From NCBI GenBank assembly GCA_964443135.1, contig CAYUBQ010000050.1:1-28579 (forward strand): a stretch of DNA of 28,579 nucleotides, in the 5' to 3' direction. The notes beneath the pieces were generated by a model, which was given only the letters and a program-made list of their open reading frames with translations, did not search any database and had not been told where the DNA came from. Shown here piece by piece: positions 23,002 to 28,579 of the stretch. Made by a program: the position numbers and the translations under genes. This DNA comes from JAIPEI01 sp964443135 (GTDB lineage Bacteria; Desulfobacterota; DSM-4660; Desulfatiglandales; HGW-15). How positions within the stretch are numbered: position 1 is the first letter of the stretch; each line of letters opens with the position of its first letter.

Positions 23002-23694
23002 ATGAACATTCTATTCTTCGGACCGAACGGCAGCGGCAAGGGTACCCAGGGTGCCATCGTGAAAAAGGAGTTCAACATCCCCCACATCGAGACCGGTGTC
23101 ATCTTCAGGGAGAACATCTCCCAGGGCACGGAGCTGGGCATGGAAGCCAAGGGTTACATCGACCGGGGGGAGCTGGTGCCCGACAGCATCACCATCCCCA
23201 TGATCCTCGACCGCCTGAAGCAGGACGACTGCGCCGGCGGATGGCTCCTGGACGGATTTCCCCGGAACCTGACCCAGGCCCAGGAGCTGGACAAGGCGCT
23301 GAAAAACGAGGGCATGACGCTGGACATCGTCATTGAGATGGTCCTCCCCCGCGAGGTCGCCAAAGGCCGGATCATGGGCCGTCGCCTCTGCGTGAACGAC
23401 AACAACCACCCCAACAACGTCAACATCGACGCCATCAAGCCCGTCGACGGCAAGTGCCGCGTCTGCGGGGGAGAGCTCAAGACCCGCTCGGACGACCAGG
23501 ACGAAGCCGCCATCGACAAGCGTCACAACATCTACTACGACACGGAGACCGGGACCATGGCCGCCGTGAACTACTTCAAGTCCCTCTCCGAAAAGGGCGG
23601 CGGTCAGCCCAGGATCATCGAGCTGGACGGTCGTCCGGGAGTCAAGGAGGTCTCGGACGAGCTGATGAGCAAGCTCAAAGCAGACCTTCGATAG
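23002..23694 (+). CDS. adk: Adenylate kinase with metal-binding lid
   Basis: A 230-residue enzyme interconverting ATP + AMP and 2 ADP. P-loop GPNGSGKGTQ (~7-16), AMP-site DGFPRNLTQAQ, and a long LID domain. In the LID, C130, H136, C152 and C155 form Cys-X5-His-X15-Cys-X2-Cys, the pattern known from Desulfovibrio gigas adenylate kinase, which binds Zn, Co or Fe; common zinc-type enzymes have four Cys. The ATG at 23002 follows AAGGAGAGGGAC with good spacing; an in-frame ATG at 22984 overlaps the ribosome site. It is a monocistronic unit with a strong promoter. The 250 nt after it hold no clear terminator or gene. Confidence 0.95.
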   Translation: MNILFFGPNGSGKGTQGAIVKKEFNIPHIETGVIFRENISQGTELGMEAKGYIDRGELVPDSITIPMILDRLKQDDCAGGWLLDGFPRNLTQAQELDKALKNEGMTLDIVIEMVLPREVAKGRIMGRRLCVNDNNHPNNVNIDAIKPVDGKCRVCGGELKTRSDDQDEAAIDKRHNIYYDTETGTMAAVNYFKSLSEKGGGQPRIIELDGRPGVKEVSDELMSKLKADLR

Positions 23695-23944
23695 GGGAAT
23701 CGCAAAGGCCGCGGGAGGCCGGAGGGAAAACGAGCCGGCTCCCCTCTGGACCTCCTCGCAGTCTTCCCGTGGACGGTTCTCTCTCCCGCGCCGGTCTCCT
23801 CCGGCCTCCAACCTCGATCGAGGATCGGTTCTTCCTATCCACACCCCCGCAAATGCGGTATGCTTCGGTCCGTTGAGCGCTGTATCCCTCCCTTTCAAAG
23901 CGAGAGCATCCGGCAGATCGTGCCGCTCCATCGGGTATTGGCCC

Positions 23945-26482
23945 ATGAACGCGACGGGACGTCACCGGTTCGGACTCAAGGCCAGGATCCTGGCGATCGT
24001 CCTGGGTCTGCCCTTTCTCTGCATCTGCCTTTTCAGCGTGATTCTTTACGTAGGCATGCTCAACCTGAGGAGCATGGTGGGCGAGAGCATGACGTCGGTC
24101 GGTCGGGAGGTGGCCGAGCGAAGCAAGGAAGAGCTTCGCGAGCAGGCCCAGGAACACCTCCTTCGGCTCGCCTCCGACAAAGCGGCCTTCACGAATCACC
24201 TTCTGGGCAGGGTCCTGGAGGAGGTGTCGGGTCTTTGCAGCCGGGCGAAGGATGTGTGTGACGGGAAGACCCCCGATGCTTGGCCCGTCGAAAACCCGGG
24301 CTATGCGTTGGCCCCGGGACTCGACGAGAAGGAGGTGCAGCAGGAGATCCGGCTTTCGGAACGGCTGGTCTCCACGTTTCCTCCCGTGTTTTTCGAGGAC
24401 AGCAACCTGGCCTTTCTGTACGTCGCAACGCAAGGGGGCGTGTTCCGCATCTACCCCTGGAACGAGAGCATGGAGCTCACCTATGAGGCGAGGACCGAGC
24501 CGTGGTACCGGGGGGCCTTCACCTCGGGCGGGGCCCACTGGTCCAGGGTGTTCGTCTACTCGGGCGAGGAAGACCTGATGATCACCTGTTCCAGGTCCTT
24601 CTCCGACTCCACCGGCGCCCCCCGGGGCGTGATCGGGGCGGACGTGTCCCTCGAGTCGGTCACGGACGAGATCTCCAACACCCGGGCCGGGGAACTCGGA
24701 TATCTCGTCCTGATCGACCGCCGCGGCAACGTGATCGCGAGGCCGGACATGGACCCCCAAGACAGACGGTGGGACGCTTCCTGCAGCCTGGAGAACCTCT
24801 TCCTGAGCGAGGACGAGAAGCTTCGCGGCATCGCCCAGGAGATGGCCGGCGGGGGGAAGGGGATCCGGATCTACGGAGCCCCGCCGAATGAAAAGTACGT
24901 GGCCTTCGCGCCGGTTCCCACCACGAAGTGGAGCCTCGGGGTGTTCATGCCGATCCAGGAGATCGTCTCTCCCATCGAGCGAAGCGTCGAGAGGATCGAC
25001 GGTCTTACGAGGCAGAGACTGGATCGGATCGCCGGCCTCGTCAATGAGGAGCAGATCCGGTTCGGCCTCCTGTTCCTCACCATGATCGTCATCATCGTGT
25101 TCTTCGGGCTGAGGCTGGCCAACAAGATCACTCAGCCCGTCCTCACCCTTGCCCGGGGAGCCCGCAGGATCGGCGGGGGCGACCTGGCCCACCGGCTGGA
25201 GGTGAGGACCGGCGACGAAATCGAGGAGCTCGCCGACTCCTTCAACCGGATGGCCGCGAACCTGGAGGCCTATCTCGAGAGAACGAACCGGGACACGGCG
25301 AAGCGGGAGCGTCTCGAGCAGGCCCAGCTCATGGCGAGCGGGGTGCAGGAGATGTTCGGCGGCGGGTCGTCCTACGACTGGCTGCTTCCCCACATGGAAG
25401 AGGAGACCTTCCGTGCCGGCGAATCCCTGTTCCGAAAGGGGGATCGATCGGACAAGCTGTACTACATCCACGAAGGATCGGTGATGCTCGAGGAGATCGG
25501 CAAGCGGGTGCCCCCCGGGAACGTGCTCGGGGAGATGGGCGTGTTCCGGCCGTCGAGGGAACGCTCCCTCTCCGCCGTCTGCGAGACCGATCTCCGGCTC
25601 GCCGGCATCACCCACGAAAGGCTCTTCGACCTCTACTCCAGGGATGCGACCGTGGGCTTTCACCTGATCCAGATGATCACCCAGCGCTACGTGGACAGCC
25701 TCCGCGAGGAGACCCGGGAACGGGAGCGGATGGAGAGCGAGCTCCGGATCGCCCGGGACATCCAGACCAGCACCCTTCCAGGCGGGTTTCCGGCCTTTCC
25801 GGATCGTTCCGAGTTCGATGTCTACGCCACCATGGAACCGGCCAAGGACGTGGGAGGGGACCTGTACGATTTCTTTCTCATCGATCCGGAACGCTTCTGC
25901 TTTCTGATCGGGGACGTGGCCGGCAAGGGCGTGCCCGCCGCCCTGTTCATGATGACCACCAAAATGCTGCTCAAGGCGGCCCTCCAGAGACGCTCCGCAC
26001 TGGGAGACGTCCTCCAGGAGGTGAACCGGATCATCGCCTCGGACAACACGTCCTCCATGTTCATCACCCTGTTCTGCGCCGTCCTGGACACCCGCACCGG
26101 GGAGGTGGAGTTCGGAAACGCCGGCCACAACCCCCCTCTTCATGCCTCCCGAGGCGGATCGTTCCGCTTCCTGAGCCTCAGGCCCAACTTCGTTCTCGGG
26201 GGCATGGAGGAGATCACTTTCGTGTGCGAGCGGATTCGCCTGGAGCCGGGGGACGTCCTGTTCCTCTACACCGACGGGGTGACCGAGGCGATGAACGGAA
26301 GAGGAAATCTCTACTCGGAATCCCGGCTCCGGCAAACCCTCTCGACGCTCCCCGCGGAGTCCCTCCAGGGCTTCATCGAAGGGGTCCGCAGGGACGTCAG
26401 GCTCTTCGCCGCGGGGGAGGCGCCGAGTGACGATCTCACCATGCTGGCCGTGAAATTCAACGGAAGAAGAGGTCGTCCTTGA
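23945..26482 (+). CDS. Membrane sensor phosphatase: Cache-HAMP-cNMP-like-SpoIIE (PP2C)
   Basis: An 845-residue signalling protein, RsbU-like in output. TM1 ~14-38; periplasmic Cache-type sensor ~40-345 (AFLYVATQGGVFRIYPW, RGVIGADVSLE, GYLVLIDRRGNVIARP); TM2 ~372-393; HAMP ~394-443; cyclic-nucleotide-binding-like domain ~478-585 (GEMGVFRPSRERS); PP2C/SpoIIE ~598-845. The metal Asp residues of PP2C are all present: GGDLYDFF, GDVAGKGVPAALF, YTDGVTEAM and SDDLTML, so it should be active on phosphoserine/threonine, typically of an anti-sigma antagonist. No antagonist or anti-sigma gene is adjacent. The start is uncertain: ATG 23945 has a weak ribosome site and a TTG at 23873 would add 24 residues. 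Ligand of the cNMP-like domain unclear. Confidence 0.9.
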   Translation: MNATGRHRFGLKARILAIVLGLPFLCICLFSVILYVGMLNLRSMVGESMTSVGREVAERSKEELREQAQEHLLRLASDKAAFTNHLLGRVLEEVSGLCSRAKDVCDGKTPDAWPVENPGYALAPGLDEKEVQQEIRLSERLVSTFPPVFFEDSNLAFLYVATQGGVFRIYPWNESMELTYEARTEPWYRGAFTSGGAHWSRVFVYSGEEDLMITCSRSFSDSTGAPRGVIGADVSLESVTDEISNTRAGELGYLVLIDRRGNVIARPDMDPQDRRWDASCSLENLFLSEDEKLRGIAQEMAGGGKGIRIYGAPPNEKYVAFAPVPTTKWSLGVFMPIQEIVSPIERSVERIDGLTRQRLDRIAGLVNEEQIRFGLLFLTMIVIIVFFGLRLANKITQPVLTLARGARRIGGGDLAHRLEVRTGDEIEELADSFNRMAANLEAYLERTNRDTAKRERLEQAQLMASGVQEMFGGGSSYDWLLPHMEEETFRAGESLFRKGDRSDKLYYIHEGSVMLEEIGKRVPPGNVLGEMGVFRPSRERSLSAVCETDLRLAGITHERLFDLYSRDATVGFHLIQMITQRYVDSLREETRERERMESELRIARDIQTSTLPGGFPAFPDRSEFDVYATMEPAKDVGGDLYDFFLIDPERFCFLIGDVAGKGVPAALFMMTTKMLLKAALQRRSALGDVLQEVNRIIASDNTSSMFITLFCAVLDTRTGEVEFGNAGHNPPLHASRGGSFRFLSLRPNFVLGGMEEITFVCERIRLEPGDVLFLYTDGVTEAMNGRGNLYSESRLRQTLSTLPAESLQGFIEGVRRDVRLFAAGEAPSDDLTMLAVKFNGRRGRP

Positions 26483-26506
26483 CTCGAAGCAAAGCGGATA
26501 TATGGT
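26479..26506 (+). promoter_or_regulatory. Weak sigma-70 type promoter candidate for the radical SAM gene
   Basis: TTGACT (26479-26484) and TATGGT (26501-26506) are 16 nt apart. It overlaps the stop of the phosphatase gene and leaves about 150 nt of leader before the ATG at 26664. Without it, the gene would need read-through from upstream. Confidence 0.3.
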
Positions 26507-26663
26507 TTCAGAATAGGATGTTTGCTTCGGACGGGTCCGGCCTGCTTCATTTTGTGCCCCCCACCTCCTGCTCTGCGCCGGACCTCGCCGCCGCAGCCGT
26601 CTCGAGGGCGCCGGCCCTTTTGCCGGGACACATCAACCCCGGTTGTCTCGATCGGAGATTTCC

Positions 26664-28166
26664 ATGCGCATTCTGCTCATATACCCCGAGTACCCGGACA
26701 CGTTCTGGAGCTTCAAGCATGCCATCAAGTTCATCCACAAGAAGGCCGCCCACCCTCCTCTGGGTCTCCTGACCATTGGGGCCATGCTGCCGGAGGAGTG
26801 GCCGAAACGCCTCGTGGACATGAACGTGACCAAGCTCACCCAAGCGGACCTGGACTGGGCGGACTGCGCCTTTGTCAGCGGTATGGTGATCCAGAGGCAG
26901 TCGGCCCGGAGCGTGATCCATCGCTGCAGGAATGCCGGGTTGACGGTCGTGGCCGGCGGGCCGCTCTTCACCAGCGAGCACGAGCAGTTCGAGGAGGTGG
27001 ACCACTTCGTGCTGAACGAGGCCGAGCTCACCCTGCCGCCGTTCCTCCGGGATTTCGAGCAGGGAGCGGCCGGGCGGGTCTACGAGTCGAGCGAGTTCGC
27101 GGACGTGGAGCAGACCCCCGTTCCCCTGTGGGAGCTGGCGCTCATCAAGAAGTACGCTGGCATGAGCATCCAGTTCTCCAGGGGGTGTCCCTTCAACTGT
27201 GAGTTCTGCAACGTGACGGCGCTCTTCGGGCACAAGACCCGCGTCAAGACGGCGGACCAGATCATCCGCGAGCTGGATCGCCTCTATGCGCTGGGATGGC
27301 GAAGCAACGTCTTTTTCGTGGACGACAACTTCATCGGAAACAAACGCTATCTCAAGGAGACCCTGCTGCCGGAGCTCATTGCGTGGCGGAAAGGAAAGCG
27401 GGGCATCCCGTTCAACACGGAGGCCTCGGTGAACCTGGCCGACGACGAAGAGCTGATGGAGATGATGGTGGAGGCCGGGTTCGACTCCGTTTTCGTCGGC
27501 ATCGAAACGCCGGACGAGGAGAGCCTGGCGGAGTGCAACAAGCGGCAGAACAGGAACCGCGACCTCGTGGAGAGCGTCCGCCGCATACAGCGGGCCGGGC
27601 TTCAGGTGCAGGGAGGGTTCATCGTCGGGTTCGACCATGACGGCCCCTCCATCTTTCAGCGACAGATCGATTTCATCCAGAAGAGCGGGATCGTCACGGC
27701 CATGGTCGGCATGCTTCAGGCCCCTCCGGGCACCCGGCTGTATGAACGAATGAAGCAGGAAGGGAGGCTCCTCGGAGCCATATCCGGGGACATCGACGGG
27801 ACCACGAACATCGTTCCCCGCATGGGGCTGGACCGGCTGATGGAGGGCTACCAGGCCATCCTGGGCCACATCTACTCACCCAAGTACTACTACCGCCGGG
27901 TGAAGCTCTTCCTGCAGGAGTACGAGATGCCCAAGGCTCAGCCCGCACTGGATTTTCAGCGCTTTCTGGCGCTCTTCCGGTCCAGCTTCCGCCTGGGGAT
28001 CCTGGGCAGGGAGCGGTTCCAGTACTGGCGGCTCCTCGCGTGGACCGCCTGTTATCGGCGCAAGCTGCTGCCCCTGGCCATCACCCTGACCATCTACGGC
28101 CACCACTTCAGAAAGACCTGCTGCCTGAGGCATGCCGGGCCCGGAGCCCAAGCAATCAAGAAATAG
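26664..28166 (+). CDS. B12-binding-domain radical SAM enzyme (HpnP-like, DUF4070 type)
   Basis: A 500-residue class B radical SAM enzyme. The N-terminal ~130 residues have the cobalamin-binding fold (MRILLIYPEYPDTF, PPLGLLTIGAMLP, VVAGGPLFTSE), without the base-on DxHxxG motif. The radical SAM core starts at FSRGCPFNCEFC, with CxxxCxxC at C175, C179 and C182, then VFFVDDNFIGNKRYL, NTEASVNLADD and GGFIVGFDHDG. The C-terminal extension (~390-500) resembles DUF4070. The hopanoid 2-methylase HpnP belongs to the same family, but many members have unknown substrates, so methylation of a lipid or other unactivated carbon is only a guess. CGGAGA precedes the ATG at 26664. Confidence 0.9.
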   Translation: MRILLIYPEYPDTFWSFKHAIKFIHKKAAHPPLGLLTIGAMLPEEWPKRLVDMNVTKLTQADLDWADCAFVSGMVIQRQSARSVIHRCRNAGLTVVAGGPLFTSEHEQFEEVDHFVLNEAELTLPPFLRDFEQGAAGRVYESSEFADVEQTPVPLWELALIKKYAGMSIQFSRGCPFNCEFCNVTALFGHKTRVKTADQIIRELDRLYALGWRSNVFFVDDNFIGNKRYLKETLLPELIAWRKGKRGIPFNTEASVNLADDEELMEMMVEAGFDSVFVGIETPDEESLAECNKRQNRNRDLVESVRRIQRAGLQVQGGFIVGFDHDGPSIFQRQIDFIQKSGIVTAMVGMLQAPPGTRLYERMKQEGRLLGAISGDIDGTTNIVPRMGLDRLMEGYQAILGHIYSPKYYYRRVKLFLQEYEMPKAQPALDFQRFLALFRSSFRLGILGRERFQYWRLLAWTACYRRKLLPLAITLTIYGHHFRKTCCLRHAGPGAQAIKK

Positions 28167-28287
28167 AGGGCGGTGCGTGCGGAACCGGCAACTGGATAGG
28201 AAATCAAGGCCTCTCCTGGGAGATGGGGCCGACCCTTCCCGCCCTTGTCGGGACTCCTTCAAGGGATCCATCGGTTCATGCCGGCCC

Positions 28288-28473
28288 ATGGGCTCCTGCG
28301 TGGCCTTCACCGGAACCGTGGGCGGGGTCTTCGGCCCGGTGCTGTCAGACGTTGTCTTGGATATCACACGCAGTTACCATCTGATCTTCCTGGTTCTGGT
28401 GGGATTGGCCTCCATCAGCTTCATGCTCACCCTGCCGGTAAGACCGGGCACCTCCAACAAGGCAATGCCCTAA
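28288..28473 (+). pseudogene. 3' remnant of an MFS transporter gene
   Basis: About 61 residues in frame read like the last helices of a major facilitator permease: GTVGGVFGPVLSD, then DITRSYHLIFLVLVGL and FMLTLPVRPG. Nothing upstream in any frame continues the protein: 28167-28287 has no membrane sequence and the radical SAM gene ends at 28166. So the first ~85% of the gene is gone. The ATG at 28288 has no ribosome site. Its TAA overlaps the end of the convergent nitroreductase gene by three bases or so. A deletion scar is the simplest reading. Confidence 0.65.
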
Positions 28474-28579
28474 GCAAAGCGAAGAACGCTTTCAACGGAT
28501 TCACGTTCGCTCCGGAACAGGCTGCCCGGTGCAGACGGATGCGGATATCCGACGGCGATTCCGATAACCACTTTCTTTT
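28470..28579 (-). CDS. Nitroreductase-family protein, 3' end only
   Basis: Reading the minus strand into the window's right edge gives 35 residues before a TAG at 28472-28470: KKVVIGIAVGYP, then HPSAPGSLFRSERESVE, then SVLRFA. The GIAVGYP turn and the xRSER segment are typical of the C-terminus of FMN-dependent nitroreductases. The rest of the gene lies beyond base 28579. The fragment is too short for a closer name. Confidence 0.65.
   Translation of the reverse strand, partial: KKVVIGIAVGYPHPSAPGSLFRSERESVESVLRFA

Noticed and set aside
23708..23750. Imperfect GCCGG/CCGGC hairpin after adk as a terminator
   Set aside because: The stem is interrupted and no T-run follows.
1..28579. tRNA, rRNA, CRISPR arrays, phage or integrase genes
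   Set aside because: Looked for cloverleaf ends, regularly spaced repeats and integrase motifs by eye and found none; a tRNAscan or CRISPR search would settle it.

Overview
The window looks like a chromosomal segment of a GC-rich, anaerobic deltaproteobacterium (Desulfobacterota), probably a sulfate reducer or a close relative. Four things point there: a heterodisulfide-reductase-type CCG-domain Fe-S protein that seems to use selenocysteine; an orange-protein (ORP)-like operon of NifX, Mrp and ferredoxin-MinD proteins behind a sigma-54 promoter; an adenylate kinase with the Cys-X5-His-X15-Cys-X2-Cys lid known from Desulfovibrio gigas; and an AlaC / homoserine dehydrogenase / alternative homoserine kinase cluster. 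No database search was possible, so all family names come from motif recognition.

Layout. 1-921: 3' end of the Fe-S protein, read through an in-frame UGA followed by a SECIS-like hairpin, then a strong terminator and a small Cys-rich protein. 922-5899: a candidate sigma-54 promoter and operator, then seven closely packed genes (two NifX-like, an Mrp-NifX fusion, a CGGC protein, a Gly-rich zinc-ribbon protein and two MinD ATPases with inserted ferredoxin domains), probably an anaerobe-specific Fe-S / metal cofactor or cell-division related complex. 5900-6038: a short repetitive palindromic remnant. 6039-9958 (minus): a heterodimeric BmrC/BmrD-type ABC exporter. 10175-13751: an exported MEMO-family protein, a TerB-like zinc-ribbon protein and RecG.

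13752-18664: a promoter and a leader with an intrinsic terminator, then carB and a PurF-like phosphoribosyltransferase whose glutaminase nucleophile is Asp instead of Cys. 18989-22740: alaC, hom and a phosphoglycerate-mutase-like proposed homoserine kinase, likely one amino-acid operon. 23002-23694: adenylate kinase behind a near-consensus promoter. 23945-26482: a membrane sensor with Cache, HAMP, cyclic-nucleotide-like and PP2C phosphatase domains. 26664-28166: a B12-binding radical SAM enzyme. 28288-28579: the remnant of an MFS transporter, convergent with the 3' end of a nitroreductase gene.

The strongest leads are the selenocysteine-type Fe-S protein at the left edge, the catalytically altered PurF paralogue coupled to carB, the sigma-54 driven ORP-like operon, and the terminator-containing carB leader. 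I saw no tRNA, rRNA, CRISPR array or intact insertion sequence.
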